From NCBI RefSeq assembly GCF_004761865.1, contig NZ_SJDM01000003.1, positions 1 to 64,000 of the forward strand: a stretch of DNA of 64,000 bases, in the 5' to 3' direction. This DNA is from Crenalkalicoccus roseus (lineage in GTDB: Bacteria > Pseudomonadota > Alphaproteobacteria > Acetobacterales > Acetobacteraceae). The position numbers and the translations under genes are program-made. A model generated the notes under the pieces. It was not told the origin of the DNA, searched no databases, and worked only from the letters and a program-made list of their open reading frames with translations. Shown piece by piece: positions 36,150 to 43,967 of the stretch (position 1 is the stretch's first letter; every line of letters starts with the position of its first letter).

Positions 36150-38221
36150 CGCGCGCCCTCCTGCGTCAGTTCCAGATAGCCCATGCCGTCCATCCGGCAG
36201 CTCCAGCCGGGCCCCACCAGCGTGCTCGTCTCCGCCTCGGCGATGATGCAGGGGCCGGGAAGGGTGGCGCCGGGCGGCACGGCGTCCCGGTCATAGACCG
36301 GCCAGTCGGCAACCTCGCCGCTCGCCGTGTCGCGCACCGCCTGGCGGCGCGAGGGCGGCGGGGCGGGGGCGTCGTACACCTCGGCCACGGGCTCCACCGG
36401 CTCGCTCTCCGTTGCGACGGTGACGGCGAAGCTCAGCACCTCGACATCGCTGCCGGGCACCGGGCGGTCGTAGAAGCGGGCATACTCCTCGTCGTAGCGG
36501 GCGCGGATCGCCGCCACATCCGCCACCGCCAGGTCGCGCGCCGGCAGCGCCACCGGGATCTCGTGGCCCTGGCCGACATAGCGCATGTAGGCAAGGCGGC
36601 TTTCCGCCAGCTCCGCATCGAAGGCGCCGCGCGCCACCACCTCCCTGGCCTCGCGCGCCATCTCCGCCAGCAGCGCGTTCACCGCCGCGAGGTCGAAGCC
36701 GGCGAGGCGCTGGTAGAGGCTGCGCACCACCTCATAGGCCACCGGCGCGCGCAGGAAGCCGATGGCGCTGCCGACGCCGGCGCCGGTCGGCACCAGGATG
36801 CGCCGCACGCCGATCTTCTCCGCCACGCGATACCCGTGCACCGGCCCGCCGCCGCCGAAGGCGATGAGGGTGCGGCCCTCGAAGCCCTTGCCGCTCTCGA
36901 TGGCGTGGACGCGGGCGGCGTTCGCCATGTTCTCGTCCACTACCTCGACGACGCCGAGCGCCGCCATCTCGGCGGAGAGGCCGAGCCGTCCGCCGACCTC
37001 CGCCGCCAGCGCGTCGCGCGCGCGCGCAGGGTCGAGGCGCAGCGCGCCGCCGGCGAAGCGCGCCGGGTCGTAGCGGCCGAGCAGGAGATTCGCATCCGTC
37101 ACCGTCGGCCGTTCCCCGCCGCGCCCGTAGCAGGCGGGGCCGGGGTCGGCGCCGGCGCTCTCCGGCCCGACCTGGATGCGGCCCATGCCGTCCACGGCGG
37201 CGATGGAGCCGCCGCCGGCGCCGATCTCCACCATCTCGATCACCGGGATGCGCAGCGGCAGGCCCGATCCCTTCTTGAAGCGCCCGACCCGCGCCACCTC
37301 GAAGCTGCGGCTGGCCTGCGGGCGGTAGTGGTCGATCAGGCAGACCTTCGCCGTGGTGCCCCCCATGTCGAAGGAGAGCACGCGGTCGAAGCCGCGCTGC
37401 CGCGCCACATGCGCCGAGAAGATCGCGCCGCCCGCCGGCCCGCTCTCCACCAGGCGGATCGGGAAGCGCGCCGCGGTCTCGAGCGTGGTCAGCCCGCCGC
37501 CCGAGAGCATCAGGAACAGCGGGCATCCGAGCCCCATCTCCCGCAGCCCCGCCTCCAGCCGGCCGAGGTAGCGGGCCATCAGCGGCTGCACATAGGCGTT
37601 GGCGACGGTGGTGGAGAAGCGCTCCCACTCCCGCATCTCCGGCGACACCTCGGAGGAGAGCGAGACCGGCACCTCGGGCCACAGCGCGCGCAGGATCTCC
37701 GCCGCGCGCCGCTCGTGGGCGGGGTTGACGAAGGCGTGCAGGAAGCCGATGGCGACGCTCTCGACGCCCTCGGCGCGCAGGAAGGCCACCTGCCGCGCCA
37801 CCGCCTCCTCGTCGAGCGGCAGCAGGACCCGGCCGGTGTTGTCCAGCCGCTCCGGCACCGGCAGGCGCCAGCGCCGCGGCACCAGCGGCCGCGGCAGCTC
37901 GATGTTGAGGTCGTACTGGTCGTAGCGGCTCTCGTTGCCGAGGGCGAGGACGTCGCGGAAGCCCTCGGTGGTCAGCAGCGCCGTGCGCGCGCCCTTGCGC
38001 TCGATGATGGCGTTGGTGGCGAGCGTGGTGCCGTGGATCAGCAGCGCGATGTCGGCGGGCCCGAGGCCCGCCTTGCCGAGCACGGCGCGCACCCCCTCCA
38101 GCACGCCCCGCTCGGGCGCGGCGGGGGTGGTCAGCACCTTGGCGGTCCAGCGCTCTCCTTCGCGTTCCAGGGCGATGTCGGTGAAGGTGCCGCCGATGTC
38201 CACGGCAAGGCGTGCGGTCAC
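36146..38221 (-). CDS. Hydantoinase/oxoprolinase family protein (HyuA-like)
   Basis: 691 aa alpha-type subunit. The N-terminal hydantoinase domain begins TARLAVDIGGTFTDIAL, an ASKHA-type phosphate-binding loop. The central domain has MGGTTAKVCL and GPESAGADPGPACYGRGG, and IAFGGGGPVHGY follows. Translation starts at GTG 38221 in a GTGA overlap with the amidohydrolase gene; the conserved N-terminus starts immediately there. Length is normal for HyuA. The pairing with HyuB by ATGA indicates a single enzyme that hydrolyses a cyclic amide with ATP. Confidence 0.93.
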   Translation of the reverse strand: MTARLAVDIGGTFTDIALEREGERWTAKVLTTPAAPERGVLEGVRAVLGKAGLGPADIALLIHGTTLATNAIIERKGARTALLTTEGFRDVLALGNESRYDQYDLNIELPRPLVPRRWRLPVPERLDNTGRVLLPLDEEAVARQVAFLRAEGVESVAIGFLHAFVNPAHERRAAEILRALWPEVPVSLSSEVSPEMREWERFSTTVANAYVQPLMARYLGRLEAGLREMGLGCPLFLMLSGGGLTTLETAARFPIRLVESGPAGGAIFSAHVARQRGFDRVLSFDMGGTTAKVCLIDHYRPQASRSFEVARVGRFKKGSGLPLRIPVIEMVEIGAGGGSIAAVDGMGRIQVGPESAGADPGPACYGRGGERPTVTDANLLLGRYDPARFAGGALRLDPARARDALAAEVGGRLGLSAEMAALGVVEVVDENMANAARVHAIESGKGFEGRTLIAFGGGGPVHGYRVAEKIGVRRILVPTGAGVGSAIGFLRAPVAYEVVRSLYQRLAGFDLAAVNALLAEMAREAREVVARGAFDAELAESRLAYMRYVGQGHEIPVALPARDLAVADVAAIRARYDEEYARFYDRPVPGSDVEVLSFAVTVATESEPVEPVAEVYDAPAPPPSRRQAVRDTASGEVADWPVYDRDAVPPGATLPGPCIIAEAETSTLVGPGWSCRMDGMGYLELTQEGAR

Positions 38222-39483
38222 TGCGCGATCTCCGCCACGAAACGCGCGGCGACGGCGCAGGCGCTGGCGAAATCCTCCATTCGCATCGCTTCCTTCGGAT
38301 TGTGGCTGCCGTTCTGGTTGCGCACGAACAGCATCCCCGCCGGCACGCCCGCCTGGGCGAAGGCCGCGGCGTCGTGCCCCGCACCCGAGGGCATCACCAG
38401 GTGCGGCACGCCCAGCGCCTCGGCGGCGCGGACCAGGCCCTGCACCACGCCGGGATCCATCGGGCTCGGGCGGCTGCCGCTCTCCGGGCCGAGCTCGAAG
38501 CGCACGCCGCGGCGCGCCTCGATCTCCGCCACCTTGTCGTAGAGCACCTCGAACAGCGCGTCGCAGCTCCGCAAGCTGACGCTGCGCACGTCGAGCTGGA
38601 ACCGCGCCTCGCCGGGGATCTTGGTGAAGCCGGCCTCCTCGGTCGTGGCCATGACGCAGAAGGTGCAGACCATGCGGTGGCCCTGCGCCTCCAGCCGGCA
38701 CCACGCCTCGTCCAGGTGGTAGGCGAGGTCGGCGAGCGCGATGGCGGCGTCGCGGCGGTACTTGCGCGGCGTGGCGCCGGAGTGGTTGTACTCCCCGATC
38801 ACGCGCGCCTCGCGCAGCCGGCGGCTGCCGGGGATGCCGGTGACGATGCCGACCGGTATGCCCTCGGCCTCCAGCACCGGGCCCTGCTCGATGTGCAGCT
38901 CCAGGAAGGCGGCGACGTCGTACGGGCCGAGCGCCTTCTCCCCGCGCGCGGCGAAGCCGGGGTCGAAGCCCTCCTCGCGCATGTGCTCGGCCAGCGTGCG
39001 GCCGCTGTCGCGGCGGCGCAGCTCCAGCTCCTCGGCGCGCAGCAGGCCGAGCGCGCCGCGGCTGCCGGGGTAGGAGGTGGGGAACCACGCCCCCGCCTCC
39101 TCGGCGCGGATCGCCATCACCGTCACGTCGCGCGAGGGGGCGAAACCCGCCCGCACCATCCCCGCGACCACGGCGAGGCCGCACAGCACGCCGGCGGCGC
39201 CGTCGAAATTGCCGCCCTGCGGCACGCTGTCGAGATGGCTGCCCAGCACCACCCGCCTCGCCGCGCGGTCGCTTCCCGGCAGGGTCATGTAGAGGTTGCC
39301 CACCGGGTCGGTGCGGGTCTCGAGGCCCAGCCCCTCCGCCGCCTCGCGCACCAGCGCGTGCGCCATGCGCTCGCCCGGCCCGTAGGCCTCGCGGGTGATG
39401 CCGACGCCGTCGAAGCTGCGCTCGCGCAGCGCGTCGAACAGCCGCGCCGCCAGCGCCAGGTCGGGGGAGAGGTTGGGGATCAT
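38218..39483 (-). CDS. M20-family N-carbamoyl amino acid / allantoate amidohydrolase
   Basis: 421 aa from ATG 39483, 10 bp after the preceding stop. It is a binuclear metal hydrolase of the hydantoinase/carbamoylase group. Metal ligands are visible as His and Asp in GSHLDSVPQGGNFDGAAG, Glu in AEEAG, His in LELHIEQGP and the C-terminal His in SGAGHDAAAF. Such enzymes remove the carbamoyl group from N-carbamoyl amino acids, ureidopropionate or allantoate. Located between HyuA/HyuB and an SDR, it is the natural second step after ring opening. Confidence 0.93.
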   Translation of the reverse strand: MIPNLSPDLALAARLFDALRERSFDGVGITREAYGPGERMAHALVREAAEGLGLETRTDPVGNLYMTLPGSDRAARRVVLGSHLDSVPQGGNFDGAAGVLCGLAVVAGMVRAGFAPSRDVTVMAIRAEEAGAWFPTSYPGSRGALGLLRAEELELRRRDSGRTLAEHMREEGFDPGFAARGEKALGPYDVAAFLELHIEQGPVLEAEGIPVGIVTGIPGSRRLREARVIGEYNHSGATPRKYRRDAAIALADLAYHLDEAWCRLEAQGHRMVCTFCVMATTEEAGFTKIPGEARFQLDVRSVSLRSCDALFEVLYDKVAEIEARRGVRFELGPESGSRPSPMDPGVVQGLVRAAEALGVPHLVMPSGAGHDAAAFAQAGVPAGMLFVRNQNGSHNPKEAMRMEDFASACAVAARFVAEIAQ

Positions 39484-39493
39484 CGCCGCGATC

Positions 39494-40285
39494 CTACAGC
39501 ATGCTCCGCACCCGGCCGCCATCCACGCGGATCATGCTGCCGGTGATGTAGGCGCCCCGCTCGCTGGCGAGGAAGGCGCCCATGGGGCCGAAATCGGCCG
39601 GCATGCCCAGCCGCCCGGCCGGGATCTCCTTCGCCGCTTGCGCCAGCGCCTCGTCGAAGCTGATGCCCTGCTGCTGCGCGCGCACCGTGGTCGTCTGCGT
39701 CACGCGGTCGGTCAGGATGGTGCCGGGGGCGAGGACGTTCATCGTCACCCCGTCCTTCGCCACCTCGGCCGACAGGGTCTTCAGCCAGCCCCAGACCGAG
39801 GCGCGCAGCGTATTGGAAAGGGCGAGCGTCGGGATCGGGTGCTGCATCCCCGTGCTGCCGACCACGATCACGCGGCCCCATCCGCGCTCCCGCATCGCCG
39901 GCAGCAGCCGCATGGTGATGCGGATCGGCGAGACGACGATGTTCTGGAACCAGGCGACGAGATCCGCCTCCTGCATCTCGCTCGCCGTGCAGGGCGGCGG
40001 GCCGCCATGGTTCAGCACCAGGATGTCCACGCCCCCCATGGCGGCGAGGGCGGCCTCGGCCAGCCGGTCCATGTCCTCGCCCCGCGCCACGTCGGCCACC
40101 ACGCCGGCGGCGCTGGCGGCACCCCTGGCCTTCAGCGCCGCGGCGGCCTCGTCCAGCCGCCCCTGGTCGCGGCCGCTGATCACCAGCGCCGCGCCCTCCT
40201 CGGCGAGGCTGTCGGCGATCGAGCGCCCGAGCCCCTTGGTGCCGCCCATCACCAGGGCACGACGGCCCTTCAAGCCAAGATCCAT
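39494..40285 (-). CDS. Atypical SDR-family oxidoreductase lacking the Tyr-x3-Lys motif
   Basis: 263 aa, first gene of the HyuAB/amidohydrolase operon. The cofactor motif MGGTKGLG is intact, and the family end AYITGSMIRVDGG is normal. At the catalytic position, however, the sequence is ALSNTLRASVWGWLK: the Tyr is replaced by Asn or Ser and the +4 Lys by Arg. NAG is replaced by NHGGPPP. This matches a known FabG-like SDR subgroup with NHGGP and a degenerate active site. It may bind NAD(P)H and act without the canonical acid. Divergent from a 2-hydroxyacid dehydrogenase gene. Confidence 0.87.
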   Translation of the reverse strand: MDLGLKGRRALVMGGTKGLGRSIADSLAEEGAALVISGRDQGRLDEAAAALKARGAASAAGVVADVARGEDMDRLAEAALAAMGGVDILVLNHGGPPPCTASEMQEADLVAWFQNIVVSPIRITMRLLPAMRERGWGRVIVVGSTGMQHPIPTLALSNTLRASVWGWLKTLSAEVAKDGVTMNVLAPGTILTDRVTQTTTVRAQQQGISFDEALAQAAKEIPAGRLGMPADFGPMGAFLASERGAYITGSMIRVDGGRVRSML

Positions 40286-40413
40286 TGCCGTCTCTCCCCG
40301 GCCGCGCCGCTCCGGTGCGCGGCCCTTGCCGGCGGGACCCTGCCCCCGCCCGGCCCCGCTGGCAAGACGGCGTCGGGCTGGTAAAGGGGCGCCACGCCCG
40401 AGGAGACGCCCCC

Positions 40414-41388
40414 ATGGCCAAGCCCGTCCTGCTCGTCACCCGCAAGCTGCCCGACGCGATCGAGGCGCGCGCTGCGGAGGAGTTCGACGCCCGGCTGAAC
40501 CCGGGGGACGAGCCCTGGCACCTGGACGGCGCGGAGATCGCGCGCCGGGCGGCCGAGGCGCGGGCGGAGGGCATCCTCGCCGCCGCCGGCGACGCGCTTG
40601 GCGCCGCCTGCATCCGGGCGCTGCCGGACAGCGTGCGGATCATCGCCACCTTCAGCGTCGGCTACGACCACATCGACCTCGCCGCGGCGAGGGAGCGCGG
40701 CATCGTCGTCACCAACACGCCGGAGGTGCTCTCCTTCGCCACCGCCGAATGCGCCTTCACCCTGATGCTGATGGCGGCGCGGCGGGCGGGGGAGGGGGAG
40801 CGGCTGGTGCGCTCGGGGCAATGGAAGGGCTGGGCGCCGACGCAGCTCCTCGGCGTGACGCTGGAGCGGAAGCGCCTCGGCATCCTCGGCTTCGGGCGGA
40901 TCGGCCGCGAGCTGGCCGGCATGGCCCGCGCCCTGTCGATGGAGATCCACTACCGCGACGTGCGCCGCCTGCCGGACCTCGAGGACGGCGCCATCTGGCA
41001 CGATTCGGACGCCGGTTTCCTCGGCGCCATCGACGTGCTGTCCATGCACGTGCCAGGCGGGGAGGGGACGCGGAAATGGCTGAACGCCGAGCGGCTGCGG
41101 ATGATGCGGAAGGGCGCGATCGTGGTGAACACCGGGCGCGGCTCCTCGGTGGACGACGAGGCGCTGATCGCCGCCCTGCGCTCGGGGCACATCCGCGCCG
41201 CCGGCCTCGACGTCTACGACGGGGAGCCGCGGGTGAACCCCGGCTATCTCGGCCTCGAGAACGTCGTGCTGCTGCCGCATCTCGGCAGCGCCACGGAGGA
41301 GACCCGGCAGGCGATGGGCGAGCGCTGCCTGGAGAATCTCGGCGCCGTGCTGCTGCGCGGCGAGGCGCCGCCGCGCGCGGTGCGCTGA
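40414..41388 (+). CDS. D-2-hydroxyacid dehydrogenase (glyoxylate/hydroxypyruvate reductase-like)
   Basis: 324 aa. The family core is TFSVGYDHIDL, the NAD motif GILGFGRIG and the catalytic Arg in VVNTGRGSSVDDEAL, with Glu in YDGEP and His in LLPHLGSATEE. The order and spacing fit glyoxylate/hydroxypyruvate reductases of the GyaR/GRHPR group. ATG 40414 is used; the frame is open upstream without family similarity. It lies 128 bp from the divergent SDR-hydantoinase operon and is convergent with ahpD. Confidence 0.9.
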   Translation: MAKPVLLVTRKLPDAIEARAAEEFDARLNPGDEPWHLDGAEIARRAAEARAEGILAAAGDALGAACIRALPDSVRIIATFSVGYDHIDLAAARERGIVVTNTPEVLSFATAECAFTLMLMAARRAGEGERLVRSGQWKGWAPTQLLGVTLERKRLGILGFGRIGRELAGMARALSMEIHYRDVRRLPDLEDGAIWHDSDAGFLGAIDVLSMHVPGGEGTRKWLNAERLRMMRKGAIVVNTGRGSSVDDEALIAALRSGHIRAAGLDVYDGEPRVNPGYLGLENVVLLPHLGSATEETRQAMGERCLENLGAVLLRGEAPPRAVR

Positions 41389-41412
41389 CGCCCGGCCCGC
41401 GGGGGCCGGGCG
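41389..41412. terminator. Candidate bidirectional terminator between convergent genes
   Basis: CGCCCGGCCC (41389-41398) and GGGCCGGGCG (41403-41412) form a perfect 10-bp GC stem with a 4-nt loop. It begins immediately after the hydroxyacid-dehydrogenase stop and ends 16 bp before the ahpD stop, where transcription from both sides converges. No T-run is present. Confidence 0.5.
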
Positions 41413-41427
41413 GCCTGCGGCGCGGCG

Positions 41428-41961
41428 TCAGGCGGCGGCGAGGCAGGTCTCGGCGTCGAGGGTCACCGCCACGGCGTGCACCACCGCGGCGATGCGCACC
41501 GCGGCCTGCACCTGCTCCTTGCTCACGCCGTGCTGCAGCAGCACCTTCTCGTGCGCCTCCATGCACTTGCCGCAGCCGTTGATGGCCGAGACGGCGAGCG
41601 ACCACAGCTCGAAATCCGCCTTGTCCACGCCGGGGCGCGCCATGACGTTCATGCGCAGCCTGGCCGGCATGGTGCCGTAATCGCCCTCCACCAGGTGGGT
41701 GAAGCGGTAGTAGACGTTGTTCATGCCCATGATGGAGGCGGCCGCCTTGGCGGCGGTCAGCGCCTCGGGCGACAGCTTCGGCCCGAATTCGGCGAGGATG
41801 TGCCGCGCCACCTCGGCGTTGCGGCTGGCGAGGGCGGAGACGACGAAGCAGCCGGCGCGCTGCTGCTCGGTCAGCACCGGCTCGGCGGCCAGGCTGCCGA
41901 GGTTCAGCTTCTGGTCCTTGGCGTAGTCGGGCAGGCGGTTGCGGAGGGCTTCCAGCGACAT
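41428..41961 (-). CDS. ahpD: Alkyl hydroperoxide reductase AhpD
   Basis: 177 aa, the standard length. The redox centre is Cys130-x2-Cys133 in [11 protein letters not shown], at the same positions as in the mycobacterial enzyme, followed by the conserved acid and His. AhpD reduces oxidised AhpC, taking electrons from lipoylated dehydrogenase subunits, and thus replaces AhpF. It lies 74 bp downstream of ahpC on the same strand and is very probably co-transcribed. Confidence 0.96.
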   Translation of the reverse strand: MSLEALRNRLPDYAKDQKLNLGSLAAEPVLTEQQRAGCFVVSALASRNAEVARHILAEFGPKLSPEALTAAKAAASIMGMNNVYYRFTHLVEGDYGTMPARLRMNVMARPGVDKADFELWSLAVSAINGCGKCMEAHEKVLLQHGVSKEQVQAAVRIAAVVHAVAVTLDAETCLAAA

Positions 41962-42035
41962 CGTGGCGCCTTTTCTCTCATGCGGCTGAAGGGAGGAGGG
42001 GCCCGCGCGGCCGCGCCGCGCGGGCGTGTCGGGGG

Positions 42036-42611
42036 TCAGGCCGCCTTCTCGAACAGCTCCTGCGGCTTCAGCGTCTCCTTGCCCTTCTCCCAGTTGCAGG
42101 GGCAGAGCTCGTCGGTCTGCAGCGCGTCGAGCACGCGCAGAACCTCCTGCGGGTTGCGCCCGACATTGAGGCCGTTCACCCCCACCCACTGGATGGTGCC
42201 GTCCGGATCCACGATGAAGGTCGCGCGCAGCGGCACACCCGCCTCCCTGTCCAGGATGCCGAGCGCCGAGGAGAGCTCGCGCTTGACGTCCGCCAGCATC
42301 GGGATCGGCAGGTCGCGGATGTCGTCGTTGTGCAGGCGCCAGTTCAGGTGCACGAACTCGCTGTCGGTGGAGACGCCGTACACCACCGCGTCGCGGTCTG
42401 CGAACTCGCCGGCGAGCCTGCCGAAGGCCGCGATCTCGGTCGGGCAGACGAAGGTGAAGTCCTTCGGCCAGAAGAACACGATCTTCCACTTCCCCTGATC
42501 GGTCCGCTCGGTGATCTCGGTGAAGGACTTGCCGGGGCCGCCGAGGCCTTCGGGGCCGCCCTTCACGGCAGTGAGCGCGAAGGCGGGGAACTTGTCGCCA
42601 ACAGTCAGCAT
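42036..42611 (-). CDS. ahpC: Peroxiredoxin AhpC
   Basis: 191 aa 2-Cys peroxiredoxin of the AhpE/AhpC type used with AhpD. The peroxidatic Cys56 is in DFTFVCPTE and resolving cysteines Cys170 and Cys172 are in ELCPCNW, the two-Cys C-terminal arrangement known from mycobacterial AhpC. It reduces H2O2, alkyl peroxides and peroxynitrite. ATG 42611 follows GGAGAGGA; the frame is open upstream but without family sequence. Divergent oxyR lies 410 bp away and is the likely regulator. Confidence 0.96.
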   Translation of the reverse strand: MLTVGDKFPAFALTAVKGGPEGLGGPGKSFTEITERTDQGKWKIVFFWPKDFTFVCPTEIAAFGRLAGEFADRDAVVYGVSTDSEFVHLNWRLHNDDIRDLPIPMLADVKRELSSALGILDREAGVPLRATFIVDPDGTIQWVGVNGLNVGRNPQEVLRVLDALQTDELCPCNWEKGKETLKPQELFEKAA

Positions 42612-42686
42612 TCGGTCCTCTCCATCGGGTCCGGGAAGATCAGCCCACAGCGCCGCGCCGGGGGCGCGGCTTCGCTGCGCCGCAGC

Positions 42687-42715
42687 ATATGAGGACAAAT
42701 GATCGGCCGTTCCAA
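42687..42715 (-). promoter_or_regulatory. Candidate ahpC promoter
   Basis: On the minus strand, TTGGAA (42710-42715) and TCATAT (42687-42692) are separated by exactly 17 bp, a plausible sigma-70 -35/-10 pair about 75-100 bp upstream of the ahpC start. One copy of the ATGATCGG repeat overlaps the spacer just next to the -35, where an activator such as OxyR would touch RNA polymerase. Inferred from sequence only. Confidence 0.4.
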
Positions 42716-42741
42716 TGAAGAGTTTTTGCGAGGATGATCGG
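42699..42741 (+). repeat. Direct repeat ATGATCGG in the ahpC-oxyR spacer
   Basis: ATGATCGG occurs at 42699-42706 and again at 42734-42741, each followed within a few bases by TTCC. The copies are 35 bp apart, a little over three helical turns, in the AT-rich part of the divergent spacer. This is consistent with the long multi-turn contact of LysR-type tetramers such as OxyR. Confidence 0.45.
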
Positions 42742-43021
42742 ATTCCTCTTTGTTATGTCATGCTCCTTTTCCTTCCGGAGCCTGCCCGAGGCTCCTGCGG
42801 CGGTGCCGAACGGGGAGGGCCCGCCTTTCCCGGCTCCGGACCGGGGGCGCGACCGCGGCCGCTCGTGTTGACGGAAGGGGCATTTGCGGCTTCGTGACCC
42901 CGGCAGGGGCGCTTCCCAGCCCCCGGCGGCCCCGCCGCCCTGCATCGACGGAGGTGCGCCGGGGGGCGAGGCCCGTCAGGACAGCCGCGAACCGTTCCAG
43001 ATCGTTTCATTGACGGGACCG

Positions 43022-43945
43022 ATGATCCCCCTGCCCAGCCCCCAGCAGCTCCGCTACCTGCTCGCGCTCGCCGACCATGGCCATTTCGGCCGCGCCGCCA
43101 CCGCCTGCGCGGTCACCCAATCCACCCTCTCGGCCGGCATCATCGCCCTGGAGCGCCAGATGGGGGCGGCGCTGCTGGAGCGGGGCGGCGCCAAGCGGCC
43201 GATCTTCACCCCTCTCGGCCTCGAGGTGGTGGCGCGCGCCCGCACCGCGCTCGCGGCGCTGGAGGCGGTGGCGGAGACGGTCGCGGCGGCCCGCGACCCG
43301 CTGGCCGGGCCGCTCCGCTTCGGGGTCATCCCGACCGTCGGCCCCTTCCTGCTGCCGCGCCTGATGCCGGTGCTGCGGGAGAGCTTCCCCCGACTCCGGC
43401 TCTGGCTGCGCGAGGACGTGACCGAGCGGCTGGTGGCGCAGCTTCAGGCCGGCCGCCTCGACCTGCTGCTGATCGCGCTGCCCTGCGCCTGCGGCGAGGC
43501 GGAGACGCTGCCGATCGCCACCGACCCCTTCCTCGCCGCCCTGCCTCGGGGCCATCATCTGGCCGAGAGGGAGAGGGTGCCGGTCGGCGCGCTGCCCGCC
43601 GAGCCCCTCCTGCTGCTCGAGGACGGGCACTGCCTGCGCGAGCACGCGCTCGACGCCTGCGGCCTGCCGCGGCTGGCGCCGGGCCCGGACAGCTTCGCCG
43701 CCACCTCGCTGCACACCCTGGTGCAGATGGTGGCGGGTGGGCTGGGCGTGACGCTGCTGCCGAGGCTGGCGGTCGAGGGCGGGGTGCTGAACGGCGCCGC
43801 CGTCGAGGTGCGGCCGCTCGAGGCGGAGACGGCGCCGGCCCGGACGCTCGCCCTGGCCTGGCGGGCGAGGAGCCCGCGCGCCGCCGAATTCCGCGGCCTG
43901 GCGCCCGCCATTGCCGCGACGATGCAGGCTCGGCTAACAGCATAG
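43022..43945 (+). CDS. oxyR: Hydrogen-peroxide-sensing LysR regulator OxyR
   Basis: 307 aa. The N-terminal winged helix (QLRYLLALADHGHFGRAA, VTQSTLSAGI) is followed by the LysR effector domain. Peroxide-sensing cysteines are Cys204 and Cys213 in EDGHCLREHALDACG, with the same eight-residue spacing as Cys199/Cys208 of E. coli OxyR and the same LEDGHCLR context. It should form a disulfide on peroxide exposure and activate ahpC. ATG 43022 is the only good start. The desulfinase-like gene follows 22 bp downstream on the same strand. Confidence 0.94.
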   Translation: MIPLPSPQQLRYLLALADHGHFGRAATACAVTQSTLSAGIIALERQMGAALLERGGAKRPIFTPLGLEVVARARTALAALEAVAETVAAARDPLAGPLRFGVIPTVGPFLLPRLMPVLRESFPRLRLWLREDVTERLVAQLQAGRLDLLLIALPCACGEAETLPIATDPFLAALPRGHHLAERERVPVGALPAEPLLLLEDGHCLREHALDACGLPRLAPGPDSFAATSLHTLVQMVAGGLGVTLLPRLAVEGGVLNGAAVEVRPLEAETAPARTLALAWRARSPRAAEFRGLAPAIAATMQARLTA

Positions 43946-43967
43946 CCGGATGTCGGGAGGGGCGCGG

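Larger units (their letters stand above)
42612..43021. other. ahpC-oxyR intergenic region
   Basis: This 410-bp divergent spacer holds no gene I can support. The segment 42690-42775 is AT-rich for this genome and contains a candidate ahpC promoter and a pair of direct repeats, described separately. The part from 42780 to 43021 is GC-rich, with only small open frames of unlikely coding character, and would be the oxyR leader. The length leaves room for an OxyR tetramer plus both promoters. Confidence 0.6.

Noticed and set aside
42715-43013. Small open frames in the ahpC-oxyR spacer
   Set aside because: They overlap each other in several frames, are rich in Arg, Gly and Pro, and have no supported start. 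The segment is better read as a regulatory spacer and oxyR leader.
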